Shown: positions 19,025 to 27,118 of the stretch, one piece after another | How the letters are laid out: every line of letters begins with the position of its first letter | Numbering within the stretch: position 1 is the first letter of the stretch | DNA from: Streptomyces sp. LUP30 | Lineage (GTDB): Bacteria; Actinomycetota; Actinomycetes; Streptomycetales; Streptomycetaceae | DNA length: 36,806 nucleotides | NCBI RefSeq assembly: GCF_001746365.1 | Contig: NZ_MJAJ01000030.1 | Location: forward strand, 1 to 36,806 | Direction: 5' to 3' | Program-made: the position numbers and the translations under genes | The notes under the pieces: model-generated | Told to the model about the DNA's origin: nothing | The model's database searches: none | Seen by the model: only the letters and a program-made list of their open reading frames with translations

Positions 19025-19786
19025 GTGACCAGTCCCACGGACGACTTACTGGACCGATTCCGCACCGGACTCGCGGCGGTGGAGCCGGTCGCCGTCTGGG
19101 CCCACGGCTCGCTCGCCGGGGGCGACTACCAGGAGGGCCGCAGCGACCTGGACCTCATCGCGGTTCTGCCGGGCCCCCTCGCCCCGCGCACGGTGTGGGC
19201 CCTGGCCCGGCTGCACGCCCGGCTGCGCGGCGAGCCGCTCGCCCCGCTGCTGCACTGCACCTACCTCACCCCCCGGAGCGCGGCCGGCCCTGAGCGGCGG
19301 CACCTCACCTGGGCGCACGGCAAGCTGTTCCGGCGGCCCGTCACCCCGGTGACCCGGCGTGAACTGCTCGACTTCGGCAGGGTGCTGCACGGGGAGTCGC
19401 CCCACGCGCTGCTGCCGCCGGTCCCCGACCGCGCGCTCCGCGACTTCGTCGTGCGCGACCAGCGCGACAACTGGCGTCCCGCGGTCGACATGGTCCGCCT
19501 CTGGCGCCGGGACGTCTGGGTCGACCTCGGGCTGCTGACCTTCGCCCGGGCCACGGTGACCGTGCGGGACGGCCGGCTGATCACCAAGCGCCAGGCCCTC
19601 GACGAACTGCCCGGACTGGGCGCGCCCGCCGAGGTCGTGGCGGACGTGGCCCGGCGCCGGTACGGAACCGGCGGTCGAGGCGCGGGCGGCGGCACGGCCG
19701 ACGCGGACTGGCCGGCCCGCCGCGCCGAGCTGACCCGCGCCTACCTGGCGCCCGCGATCGACGATCTGGTCGCCGGGTACGCGTGA
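19025..19786 (+). CDS. Nucleotidyltransferase-domain protein
   Basis: Member of the polymerase-beta-like nucleotidyltransferase superfamily, 253 residues. The N-terminal catalytic motif is HGSLAGGDYQEGRSDLDL, the GS-x11-DxD pattern with Gly28, Ser29, Asp41 and Asp43. The C-terminal half (about residues 100-253) is helical and resembles the substrate domain of aminoglycoside adenylyltransferase-like proteins, for example VRDQRDNWRPAVDMVRLWRR. The start is GTG 19025. It lies 18 bases after the amidohydrolase-like gene and converges with ctaA 93 bases downstream. The acceptor is unknown; similarity to resistance enzymes does not by itself imply resistance. Confidence 0.82.
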   Translation: MTSPTDDLLDRFRTGLAAVEPVAVWAHGSLAGGDYQEGRSDLDLIAVLPGPLAPRTVWALARLHARLRGEPLAPLLHCTYLTPRSAAGPERRHLTWAHGKLFRRPVTPVTRRELLDFGRVLHGESPHALLPPVPDRALRDFVVRDQRDNWRPAVDMVRLWRRDVWVDLGLLTFARATVTVRDGRLITKRQALDELPGLGAPAEVVADVARRRYGTGGRGAGGGTADADWPARRAELTRAYLAPAIDDLVAGYA

Positions 19787-19879
19787 CGCGTCCCGCCTGA
19801 GCACCACATGTCACCCCGTACGCCCCGTACGCGAGGCCCGGGGGCGTGTGGCCCGCGCGGGAGACTCACGCGTGGCGGC

Positions 19880-20872
19880 TCACGCGCGGGTGCCGACCGT
19901 GGCCTCCGCCGACGGGCCCGGCAGGTCGACCGTCGTGGCGGACCGTTCGCGCAGCGCCAGCGGCACGCGCAGGACCGCGATCCACACCAGGGCCGAGCCG
20001 AGCATGTGCAGACCGACGAGGATCTCGGGGAGGTCGGTGAAGTACTGCACGTAACCGATGACGCCCTGGGCGAGCAGCACCAGGAACAGGTCCCGGGTGC
20101 GGTCCAGCGGGCCCTTCGGGGCGTCCACCGCCTTGAGGATGAACCACAGGGCGAACGTCAGCGTCACGACGATCCAGGCGAGGACGGCGTGCAGCTTGGC
20201 CACGGTCTCCCAGTCCAGCGGCATGCGGTCGACCTCGCTGGAGTCGCCGGCGTGCGGACCCGCACCGGTGACCACCGTGCCGACGGCGATCAGCAGCCCC
20301 GAGGCGAGGACCAGGAACCACACCAGCTGCTGCACGGGCCTGCCGACCAGCGCTCGGGGTTCCCCGTCGCCCTCCAGGGAGCGCTGCCACATCACCGCGG
20401 CGACCGCGATCAACGCCGAGGCCGCCAGGAAGTGCGCCGCGACCGTGTAGGGGTTGAGGCCGACGAGCACGACGATCCCGCCGAGCACGGCGTTGCTCAT
20501 CACCAGCCAGAACTGCGCCCAGCCCAGCCGGGTCAGGCTCCGGCGGTGGGGCTTCTCGGAGCGGGCGGCGATGATCGCCCAGCCGACGGCCGCGCAGAGC
20601 ACGTACGTCAGCATCCGGTTGCCGAACTCGATGGCGCCGTGGAAGCCCATCGCGCTGGTGGCGGTGAGCGAGTCGTCGGTGCACTTGGGCCAGGTCGGGC
20701 AGCCCAGGCCGGAGCCCGTGAGGCGGACCGCGCCGCCGGTGACCACGATGACCACCGACATCACGAGCGCGAACAGGGCCGCCCGCCGAACCGTCCGAGG
20801 AGCCGGGGTCCAGCGTGCGGCGATGAAGGAGAGGGGGTTGCGCACGGCGGCTACGGCGTCGGCACGGGTCAC
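19880..20872 (-). CDS. ctaA: Heme A synthase
   Basis: Integral membrane enzyme that oxidises heme O to heme A for aa3-type cytochrome oxidase. It has 330 residues from the chosen start and eight predicted helices. The four expected heme-ligand histidines are seen in FHGAIEFGNRM, AAHFLAASA, KLHAVLAWIV and GLHMLGSALVW. The extracellular Cys pair in GLGCPTWPKC is typical of the Bacillus/actinobacterial class. The start is uncertain: GTG 20872 has GGGAGG 10 bases upstream. GTG 20881 lies 7 bases after a possible -10 TACGAT and could be leaderless. ATG 20890 is also in frame. A frame extending to 20920 would cover the palindrome at 20894-20906 and is unlikely. Confidence 0.93.
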   Translation of the reverse strand: MTRADAVAAVRNPLSFIAARWTPAPRTVRRAALFALVMSVVIVVTGGAVRLTGSGLGCPTWPKCTDDSLTATSAMGFHGAIEFGNRMLTYVLCAAVGWAIIAARSEKPHRRSLTRLGWAQFWLVMSNAVLGGIVVLVGLNPYTVAAHFLAASALIAVAAVMWQRSLEGDGEPRALVGRPVQQLVWFLVLASGLLIAVGTVVTGAGPHAGDSSEVDRMPLDWETVAKLHAVLAWIVVTLTFALWFILKAVDAPKGPLDRTRDLFLVLLAQGVIGYVQYFTDLPEILVGLHMLGSALVWIAVLRVPLALRERSATTVDLPGPSAEATVGTRA

Positions 20873-20893
20873 GTTCAGCACGCCTCCCATCGT

Positions 20894-20906
20894 AAGCGGG
20901 CCGCTT
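20894..20906. promoter_or_regulatory. Palindrome AAGCGG-G-CCGCTT upstream of ctaA
   Basis: A perfect inverted repeat with 6-base arms around one base sits just upstream of the -10-like TACGAT (minus strand, 20894-20889) of ctaA. Its position in the promoter suggests an operator, but I cannot name a regulator, and a weak terminator role for the upstream gene cannot be excluded. Confidence 0.3.
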
Positions 20907-20953
20907 GTGCACGCTTTCACGAGGGTCCCCCGAGCCCCGTCCCCCCGTCGCCG

Positions 20954-21724
20954 TTACTCCCAGCGGAAGAACCGGCCGGCCGCGGCGAGTCCGACGACCG
21001 CCCAGACCGCGAGGATCCCCAGGTCGCCCCACGGCATGCCGGCGCCGTGCTGGAGCACGTCCCGCAGACCGTCGGAGAGGGACGTGATGGGCAGCAGGCC
21101 GAGGGCGTCCTGCGCTGCGGGCGGGAACTTGTCGAGCGGCACGATCACCCCGCCGCCCACGAGCAGCAGCAGGAAGACCAGGTTGGCCGCGGCCAGCGTG
21201 GCCTCCGCCTTCAGGGTGCCCGCCATCAGCAGACCGAGTCCGGAGAAGGCCGCCGTGCCGAGGACCAGGAGCAGCAGGACGGCCGCGGGGTTGCCGTGCG
21301 GGTCCCAGCCCAGGGCGAAGGCGATCGCCGTGAGCAGGATCACCTGAAGGACTTCCGTGACCAGGACCGACAGCGTCTTCGCCGTCATCAGGCCCCAGCG
21401 CGGCAGCGGCGAGGAGGCCAGGCGCTTCAGCACGCCGTACCGCCGTTCGAAGCCGGTCGCGATGGCCTGTCCCGTGAAGGCCGTCGACATCACGGCGAGC
21501 GCGAGGATGCCGGGGGTGAGGAAGTCCACCGCCTTGCCCGCGCCCGTGTCGACGATGTCCACGCCGCTGAACAGGACCAGCAGGAGGGTCGGGATCACGA
21601 CGGTGAGCAGCAGCTGCTCGCCGTTGCGCAGCAGCATTCTGGTCTCCAGCGCCGCCTGGGCCCCGATCATGCGGGGGAGGGGGGCGGCCCCGGGGTTCGG
21701 CGTGTAGGTGCCGGTGGCGGTCAC
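20954..21724 (-). CDS. ABC-2 type transporter permease
   Basis: Membrane half of an ABC exporter, 256 residues. It has about six helices. The ABC-2 family pattern is seen in ETRMLLRNGEQLLLTVVIPTL at the N-terminus, FGSRYGVL-like FERRYGVLKRLASSPLPR in the first cytoplasmic loop, and LVFLLLLVGGGVIVPLDKFPP before the last helix. The start GTG 21724 overlaps the ATPase stop by 4 bases (GTGA). Paired with the ATPase it should form a complete exporter of the DrrAB/NatAB type. The substrate is unknown; drugs and lipids are common for this family. Confidence 0.92.
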   Translation of the reverse strand: MTATGTYTPNPGAAPLPRMIGAQAALETRMLLRNGEQLLLTVVIPTLLLVLFSGVDIVDTGAGKAVDFLTPGILALAVMSTAFTGQAIATGFERRYGVLKRLASSPLPRWGLMTAKTLSVLVTEVLQVILLTAIAFALGWDPHGNPAAVLLLLVLGTAAFSGLGLLMAGTLKAEATLAAANLVFLLLLVGGGVIVPLDKFPPAAQDALGLLPITSLSDGLRDVLQHGAGMPWGDLGILAVWAVVGLAAAGRFFRWE

Positions 21725-22644
21725 GAGCGCAGCTCCTTGCCGGTCAGCTCAAGAAAGACGTCCTCCAGGGTGTGCCGTTCCACCGAGATCCGCTCGGGCA
21801 TCACCCCGTGCTGGGCGCACCACGAGGTGACCGTGGCGAGCAGCTGCGGGTCGACCTTGCCCATGACCCGGTAGGAGCCCGGGGTCAGCTCGGCGGCGGA
21901 GCTGTCGGCGGGCAGCGCCTTGAGCAGCGAGCCGACGTCGAGACCGGGACGGCCGGTGAAGCGCAGGGTGTTCTCGGCGCCGCCCCGGCACAGCGCCTCG
22001 GGGGAGCCCTGGGCGATGACCCCGCCCGCGTCGATGATCGCGACGTCGTCCGCGAGCTGCTCGGCCTCGTCCATGTAGTGGGTGGTCAGGATGACCGACA
22101 CACCGTCGGCGCGCAGGTCGCGCACGAGATCCCAGGCGGCGCGGCGGGCCTGCGGGTCGAGGCCGGCCGTCGGCTCGTCCAGGAACACCAGCTCCGGGCG
22201 GCCCACGACGGCCATCGCGAGCGCGAGGCGCTGCTGCTGGCCGCCGGAGAGCCGGCGATAGGTCGTGCGGCCGCAGGAGCCGAGCCCGAGGCGCTCGACG
22301 AGGGCGTCGACGTCCAGCGGATGGGCGTGCAGCCCGGCCACGTGCCGGAGCATCTCGTCGGCCCGCGCTCCGGAGTACACGCCGCCCGACTGCAGCATCA
22401 CGCCGATCCGGGGGCGCAGGTCGGTGGCCTGCCGGACCGGGTCGAGGCCGAGGACGCGGACCGTGCCCGAGTCCGGCCTGCGGTACCCCTCGCAGGTCTC
22501 GATCGTGGTCGTCTTGCCGGCGCCGTTGGGTCCGAGGACGGCGGTGACGCCCGCCCCGGCCGTCAGATCGAGGCCGTTCACCGCGGTCTTCGCCCCGTAC
22601 CGCTTCACCAGGGCCTGGACCCGGACGACAGGCTCGCTTCGCAT
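21721..22644 (-). CDS. ABC exporter ATP-binding protein (CcmA/DrrA type)
   Basis: ATPase partner of the ABC-2 permease, 307 residues. It has Walker A GPNGAGKTTT near residue 38, the Q-loop at IGVMLQSGGVYSG, signature RLSGGQQQRLALA, Walker B LVFLDEPTAGLD and the switch His in ILTTHYMDEAEQL. The C-terminal 80 residues are the extra domain common in DrrA-like proteins, ending HTLEDVFLELTGKEL. The start is ATG 22644, preceded by TGGAG at short spacing; longer upstream frames lack family similarity. It is translationally coupled to the permease. In this chromosome region it lies between ctaA and the suf operon. Confidence 0.92.
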   Translation of the reverse strand: MRSEPVVRVQALVKRYGAKTAVNGLDLTAGAGVTAVLGPNGAGKTTTIETCEGYRRPDSGTVRVLGLDPVRQATDLRPRIGVMLQSGGVYSGARADEMLRHVAGLHAHPLDVDALVERLGLGSCGRTTYRRLSGGQQQRLALAMAVVGRPELVFLDEPTAGLDPQARRAAWDLVRDLRADGVSVILTTHYMDEAEQLADDVAIIDAGGVIAQGSPEALCRGGAENTLRFTGRPGLDVGSLLKALPADSSAAELTPGSYRVMGKVDPQLLATVTSWCAQHGVMPERISVERHTLEDVFLELTGKELRS

Positions 22645-22733
22645 GACTCCAGAGTCTAGGTTCGCGGACCGGGGCTCGGACCGGGGGGTGGGGGAAACCG
22701 GCCGCTCACGAGGGGGAGACCCGGACGGCGTAC

Positions 22734-23531
22734 TCAGAGCTCGTCCTCGCGGGGCCGGTGCAGCGGCAGCCATCGCTGTGCGTAGGCCACCGCGTCCGCG
22801 ACCGGGAACAGCCGCGCCTCGGCCGCGCCGACCCTGCCGCGCACGACGGCGCGATCGCGTTCGAAGTCGTGGCCGAGTTCGTCGAAGCGGTAGGAGTCGA
22901 TGGACACCTCGGTCACCTCCTCCCAGCCGTGCGGGCCGGGCCGTCCGACCCTGACCAGGGGAGCGGGAACCCGGTATTCGGCGAGGTGGAAGCTGGTGCA
23001 GGCGTCGTAGCCCGCGCCGAGCAGCAGCACCCGCGCGCCCCTCTCCTCCAGACGCGCCAGCGGGCTGTGCTCGCCCAGCCGGCAGTCCGGCGCGTGCCCC
23101 TCGACGACCTCGGCCGCCCGCGCCCCGAGCGCCGCGAAGGAGGTCTGCGGGTGGGCGCTGCGCCGGGCGCCCGGCCAGGTGCGGACCGTCTCCGGGATCA
23201 CGCCCACGCCCCGGGCGGGGGTGAGGAGCGGGTCGTACCCGGGCATGGTCGCCCGGATCGTCTCCCACCACTGCTCGGGCACCGGGGAACTGCGCCACAC
23301 GGCCGGATCGGACAGGTCCCCGGTCTGGGTGGGGACCACGAGCGTGCCGTGCGGGCCGAGCGCGTCCAGCAGCCCCCGTACGACCGCGACGGCGCCCCCG
23401 CACACCCAGCCGAGCGAGCGGAGGGAGGAGTGCACGAGAAGGATTTCTCCGGGTTCCACACCGAGTGCGCCGAGCTCCGCCGCGAGGCTGTCCCGGGTGA
23501 CAAGTGGGCCGGTGGGAGGGGGTATGGGCAT
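22734..23531 (-). CDS. AAC(3)-family aminoglycoside N-acetyltransferase-like protein
   Basis: Acetyl-CoA dependent N-acetyltransferase of the antibiotic acetyltransferase fold (AAC(3)/YokD/FrbF), 265 residues. Family motifs are ILLVHSSLRSLGWVCGGA at the N-terminus, GTLVVPTQTGDLSDPAVW, RRSAHPQTSFAALG, the LGEHSPLARL segment and LLLGAGYDACTSFHLAEY. These cover the CoA-binding and catalytic regions of the family. The start is ATG 23531, with GGGGAAG about 11 bases upstream. It is divergent from sufR and monocistronic. Many chromosomal members do not act on aminoglycosides, so resistance should not be assumed. Confidence 0.88.
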   Translation of the reverse strand: MPIPPPTGPLVTRDSLAAELGALGVEPGEILLVHSSLRSLGWVCGGAVAVVRGLLDALGPHGTLVVPTQTGDLSDPAVWRSSPVPEQWWETIRATMPGYDPLLTPARGVGVIPETVRTWPGARRSAHPQTSFAALGARAAEVVEGHAPDCRLGEHSPLARLEERGARVLLLGAGYDACTSFHLAEYRVPAPLVRVGRPGPHGWEEVTEVSIDSYRFDELGHDFERDRAVVRGRVGAAEARLFPVADAVAYAQRWLPLHRPREDEL

Positions 23532-23628
23532 GGTCGGGCAGTCTTCCCCAACCGGGTCGCGCGAGCCAGTGGTCTGCGCGCCGCCCCTGCCCGCTCGGAC
23601 CGGCCGGAGTCTGTTTCCCCAGGTCAGA

Positions 23629-23647
23629 TTAGGTTCGCCTAAGTGAC
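23629..23647. promoter_or_regulatory. Iron-box-like palindrome between the AAC(3)-like gene and sufR
   Basis: TTAGG-TTCG-CCTAA (23629-23642) is a perfect 5-base inverted repeat. Over 19 bases it agrees at about 14 positions with the DtxR/IdeR/DmdR iron box TTAGGTTAGSCTAACCTAA. It lies 86 bases upstream of the sufR start and 98 bases from the divergent start, and overlaps the minus-strand -10-like TAATCT. Iron-dependent control of the suf operon or of the acetyltransferase is inference. Confidence 0.45.
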
Positions 23648-23678
23648 GCAGGGCACCGCCTCGCGGCGGGGGCGCCGC

Positions 23679-23715
23679 TTGCCTGCTTCTGAGGAATTAC
23701 GCAACAATGGCGTTG
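23679..23715 (+). promoter_or_regulatory. sufR promoter with SufR operator CAAC-N6-GTTG
   Basis: TTGCCT (23679-23684) and AACAAT (23703-23708) form a plausible -35/-10 pair with an 18-base spacer. The -10 ends 6 bases before the GTG at 23715, so the message is probably leaderless. CAACAATGGCGTTG at 23702-23715 is a 4-base inverted repeat spaced by 6. It matches the CAAC-N6-GTTG site I recall for SufR of Streptomyces avermitilis. It covers the -10, the start of transcription and the first base of the start codon, fitting autorepression. Confidence 0.75.
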
Positions 23716-24458
23716 TGAAAAACGTCGGCGAGGTTCGGGAGACCCCCACGGGGACCCCCCAGGAGGAGCTCGCGACCGGAGAGCGGTCCACCCGCAACCG
23801 GGTCGCGCGATCCATCCTGGACCACGGGCCGTCGACCGTCACCGAGCTGGCCGGGCGGCTGGGGCTGACCCCCGCCGCCGTGCGCCGCCACCTCGACGCC
23901 CTGGTCGCCGACGACATCGTGCAGGCCCGCGAGCAGCGCGTGTACGGCGCGCGCACGCGCGGGCGCCCCGCGAAGGTCTTCGCGCTCACCGACTGCGGCC
24001 GCGACGCCTTCGACCAGTCCTACGACAAGCTCGCCGCGGACGCCCTGCGCTTCATCCAGGAGCGGTTCGGCGGGGACGAGGCGGTCGTCGCCTTCGCCCG
24101 CGCCAGGATCGCCGAGCAGGCGGCCGCGTACCGCGAGGCGGTGGAGGCCGCCGCCCCCGAGGAGCGCACCGAAGCCCTGGCCAAGGCCTTGAGCGCGGAC
24201 GGGTACGCTGCTACGGCGCGCAGCGCACCGGTCGGCGAGCAGCTGTGCCAGCACCACTGCCCCGTCGCTCATGTCGCGGAGAAGTTCCCGCAGCTCTGCG
24301 AGGCGGAGACCGAGTTCTTCTCCCAGCTGCTCGGAACGCACGTCCAGCGGCTGGCGACCATCGCGCACGGCGACGGCGTCTGCACGACGTTCATCCCCAG
24401 AGTTTCCACAGCCACCCATAACGCATCCGCAAGCACGGCCGGGAGGAACCCCGCATGA
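23715..24458 (+). CDS. sufR: Iron-sulfur cluster-sensing repressor SufR
   Basis: Represses the suf operon when Fe-S clusters are plentiful. It has 247 residues. An ArsR/DeoR-like winged helix lies at about residues 38-90: STVTELAGRLGLTPAAVRRHL, then RTRGRPAKVFALTDCG. The cluster ligands are Cys178, Cys182 and Cys195 (C-x3-C-x12-C) in the segment from LCQHHC to QLCEAE, the arrangement expected for a [4Fe-4S] SufR. The start is GTG 23715 (VKNVGE), placed at the operator and matching the family; an earlier in-frame GTG at 23643 would put the promoter inside the gene. Its stop overlaps the sufB ATG by 4 bases. Confidence 0.93.
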   Translation: MKNVGEVRETPTGTPQEELATGERSTRNRVARSILDHGPSTVTELAGRLGLTPAAVRRHLDALVADDIVQAREQRVYGARTRGRPAKVFALTDCGRDAFDQSYDKLAADALRFIQERFGGDEAVVAFARARIAEQAAAYREAVEAAAPEERTEALAKALSADGYAATARSAPVGEQLCQHHCPVAHVAEKFPQLCEAETEFFSQLLGTHVQRLATIAHGDGVCTTFIPRVSTATHNASASTAGRNPA

Positions 24459-25876
24459 CTCTCCCCACGGAGACTGCCCACCCCGAACTCGAGGGCCTGG
24501 GTAAGTACGAATACGGCTGGGCCGACTCCGACACTGCCGGCGCCTCTGCGAAGCGCGGCATCAACGAGGACGTCGTCCGGGACATCTCCGAGAAGAAGTC
24601 CGAGCCGGAGTGGATGACGAAGCTCCGCCTCAAGGGCCTGCGGCTCTTCGAGAAGAAGCCCATGCCGAACTGGGGCTCGGACCTGTCGGGGATCGACTTC
24701 GACAACATCAAGTACTTCGTGCGCTCCACCGAGAAGCAGGCGGAGTCCTGGGAGGACCTCCCTGAGGACATCAAGAACACGTACGACAAGCTCGGCATCC
24801 CCGAGGCGGAGAAGCAGCGCCTCGTGGCCGGTGTCGCGGCCCAGTACGAGTCCGAGGTCGTCTACCACCAGATCCGTGAGGACCTGGAGGAGCAGGGCGT
24901 CATCTTCCTCGACACCGACACCGCGCTGAAGCAGCACCCGGAGCTCTTCAAGGAGTACTTCGGCACGGTCATCCCGGTCGGCGACAACAAGTTCGCGTCG
25001 CTGAACACCGCGGTGTGGTCCGGCGGCTCCTTCATCTACGTGCCGAAGGGCGTGCACGTCGAGATCCCGCTCCAGGCCTACTTCCGCATCAACACGGAGA
25101 ACATGGGCCAGTTCGAGCGGACCCTGATCATCGTCGACGAGGGCGCCTACGTGCACTACGTCGAGGGCTGCACGGCGCCGATCTACAAGTCGGACTCGCT
25201 GCACAGCGCCGTGGTCGAGATCATCGTCAAGAAGAACGCCCGCTGCCGCTACACGACCATCCAGAACTGGTCGAACAACGTCTACAACCTGGTCACCAAG
25301 CGCGCCGTGGCGTACGAGGGCGCGACCATGGAGTGGATCGACGGCAACATCGGCTCCAAGGTGACGATGAAGTACCCGGCCGTCTACCTGATGGGCGAGC
25401 ACGCCAAGGGCGAGACCCTGTCCATCGCCTTCGCGGGCGAGGGCCAGCACCAGGACGCCGGCTCCAAGATGGTCCACATGGCGCCGAACACCTCCTCCAA
25501 CATCGTCTCCAAGTCGGTGGCGCGCGGAGGCGGCCGTACGTCCTACCGCGGTCTGGTCGAGATCGGCGAGGGCGCGCACGGCTCGAAGTCCAACGTGCTG
25601 TGCGACGCGCTGCTCGTCGACACCATCTCCCGCTCCGACACGTACCCCTATGTGGACGTCCGCGAGGACGACGTGTCCATGGGCCACGAGGCCACCGTCT
25701 CCAAGGTCAGCGACGATCAGCTCTTCTACCTGATGAGCCGTGGCATGACCGAGTTCGAGGCGATGGCGATGATCGTGCGCGGCTTCGTCGAGCCCATCGC
25801 GAAGGAGCTGCCCATGGAGTACGCCCTGGAACTCAACCGGCTGATCGAGCTGCAGATGGAAGGCGCGGTCGGCTGA
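24455..25876 (+). CDS. sufB: Fe-S cluster assembly scaffold protein SufB
   Basis: Core scaffold of the SufBCD complex on which iron-sulfur clusters are built. It has 473 residues, normal for SufB. The segments VIFLDTDTALKQHPELFKEY, SGGSFIYVPKGVHVEIPLQ, VDEGAYVHYVEGCTAPIYK and the C-terminal SVARGGGRTSYRGLVEIG are the family's most conserved blocks. The Cys in CTAPIY and the late SNVLCDALLVD cysteine region correspond to sulfur-handling positions. No intein is present, unlike some mycobacterial SufB. ATG 24455 overlaps the sufR stop (ATGA), with GGGAGGA 7 bases upstream. Confidence 0.97.
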   Translation: MTLPTETAHPELEGLGKYEYGWADSDTAGASAKRGINEDVVRDISEKKSEPEWMTKLRLKGLRLFEKKPMPNWGSDLSGIDFDNIKYFVRSTEKQAESWEDLPEDIKNTYDKLGIPEAEKQRLVAGVAAQYESEVVYHQIREDLEEQGVIFLDTDTALKQHPELFKEYFGTVIPVGDNKFASLNTAVWSGGSFIYVPKGVHVEIPLQAYFRINTENMGQFERTLIIVDEGAYVHYVEGCTAPIYKSDSLHSAVVEIIVKKNARCRYTTIQNWSNNVYNLVTKRAVAYEGATMEWIDGNIGSKVTMKYPAVYLMGEHAKGETLSIAFAGEGQHQDAGSKMVHMAPNTSSNIVSKSVARGGGRTSYRGLVEIGEGAHGSKSNVLCDALLVDTISRSDTYPYVDVREDDVSMGHEATVSKVSDDQLFYLMSRGMTEFEAMAMIVRGFVEPIAKELPMEYALELNRLIELQMEGAVG

Positions 25877-25936
25877 GACCCGCCCCCCGAGCAGTCGCCA
25901 GATTTCTTGACGTAGGAAGAGAGCAGACCGACAGCC

Positions 25937-27118
25937 ATGGCTGAGGCTCAGAACATCCCGGTGGGGTCCACCACCGCCGGACAGATCGCGGTGGCCGCCG
26001 AGTCGACCGTCGCCACGCGCATGAGCGCGCCCCCGTCCTTCGACGTCGCGGACTTCCCGGTCCCGCACGGCCGCGAGGAGGAGTGGCGGTTCACGCCGCT
26101 GGAGCGCCTGCGCGGCCTGCACGACGGCACCGCCGTCGCGACCGGCGGGGGCGTCAAGGTCGCCGTCGAGGCGCCCGAGGGCGTCGTCGTCGAACTCGTC
26201 GACCGCGACGACGCGCGCCTCGGCAGGGCGGGCACCCCGGTGGACCGGGTCGCCGCCCAGGCGTACTCCGCGTTCGAAAAGGCCGGCGTGGTCACCGTCC
26301 CCAAGGAGACGGTGCTCACCGAGCCGATCCGCATCACGGTGCACGGCGAGGGCGGGGTCTCCTACGGCCACCAGGTCATCGAGCTGGGCGCCTTCGCCGA
26401 GGCCGTCGTCGTCATCGACCACACCGGTGACGCCGTGCTCGCCGCCAACGTCGACTACGTCCTCGGGGACGGCGCGAAGCTGACCGTCGTCTCCGTCCAG
26501 GACTGGGACGACAAGGCCGTGCACGTGGCCCAGCACAACGCCCTCGTCGGCCGGGACGCGAGCTTCAAGTCGGTCGTGGTGACCTTCGGCGGCGACCTCG
26601 TCCGACTGCACCCGCGCGTCGCGTACGCCGGCCCCGGCGCCGAGGCCGAGCTCTTCGGTCTGTACTTCACGGACGCCGGTCAGCACCAGGAGCACCGTCT
26701 GCTGGTCGACCACAACGTCCCGCACTGCAAGTCCAACGTCGTCTACAAGGGCGCTCTGCAGGGCGAGGCCGCCCACGCCGTCTGGATCGGCGACGTGCTC
26801 ATCGAGGCCAAGGCCGAGGGCACGGACACCTACGAGATGAACCGCAACCTCGTCCTCACCGACGGCGCGCGGGTCGACTCGGTGCCGAACCTGGAGATCG
26901 AGACCGGCGAGATCGTCGGCGCCGGCCACGCCTCGGCCACCGGCCGCTTCGACGACGAGCAGCTCTTCTACCTGATGGCCCGCGGCATCCCGGCCGACGA
27001 GGCCCGTCGCCTGGTGGTCCGCGGCTTCTTCGCCGAGCTGGTCCAGCAGATCGGCGTCGACGACATCGAGGAGCGCCTCCTCGCCCGGATCGAGACCGAG
27101 CTGAAGGCCACCGTCTGA
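25937..27118 (+). CDS. sufD: Fe-S cluster assembly protein SufD
   Basis: SufB paralogue that forms the SufBCD scaffold, helping iron entry. It has 393 residues. Typical blocks are FPVPHGREEEWRFTPLERL at the N-terminus, VVVIDHTGDAVLAANVDYVL, HRLLVDHNVPHCKSNVVYKG with the conserved His, and VDSVPNLEIETGEIVGAGHA. The C-terminus QLFYLMARGIPADEARRLVV resembles that of SufB. The start is ATG 25937, 60 bases after sufB, with AGGAAGAGAG upstream. Its stop shares one base with the start of the Rieske gene (TGATG). Confidence 0.96.
   Translation: MAEAQNIPVGSTTAGQIAVAAESTVATRMSAPPSFDVADFPVPHGREEEWRFTPLERLRGLHDGTAVATGGGVKVAVEAPEGVVVELVDRDDARLGRAGTPVDRVAAQAYSAFEKAGVVTVPKETVLTEPIRITVHGEGGVSYGHQVIELGAFAEAVVVIDHTGDAVLAANVDYVLGDGAKLTVVSVQDWDDKAVHVAQHNALVGRDASFKSVVVTFGGDLVRLHPRVAYAGPGAEAELFGLYFTDAGQHQEHRLLVDHNVPHCKSNVVYKGALQGEAAHAVWIGDVLIEAKAEGTDTYEMNRNLVLTDGARVDSVPNLEIETGEIVGAGHASATGRFDDEQLFYLMARGIPADEARRLVVRGFFAELVQQIGVDDIEERLLARIETELKATV

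Noticed and set aside
19025..19786. Calling the nucleotidyltransferase an aminoglycoside resistance gene
   Set aside because: Only the superfamily catalytic motif and a general domain likeness are visible; no substrate-specific residues can be assigned.
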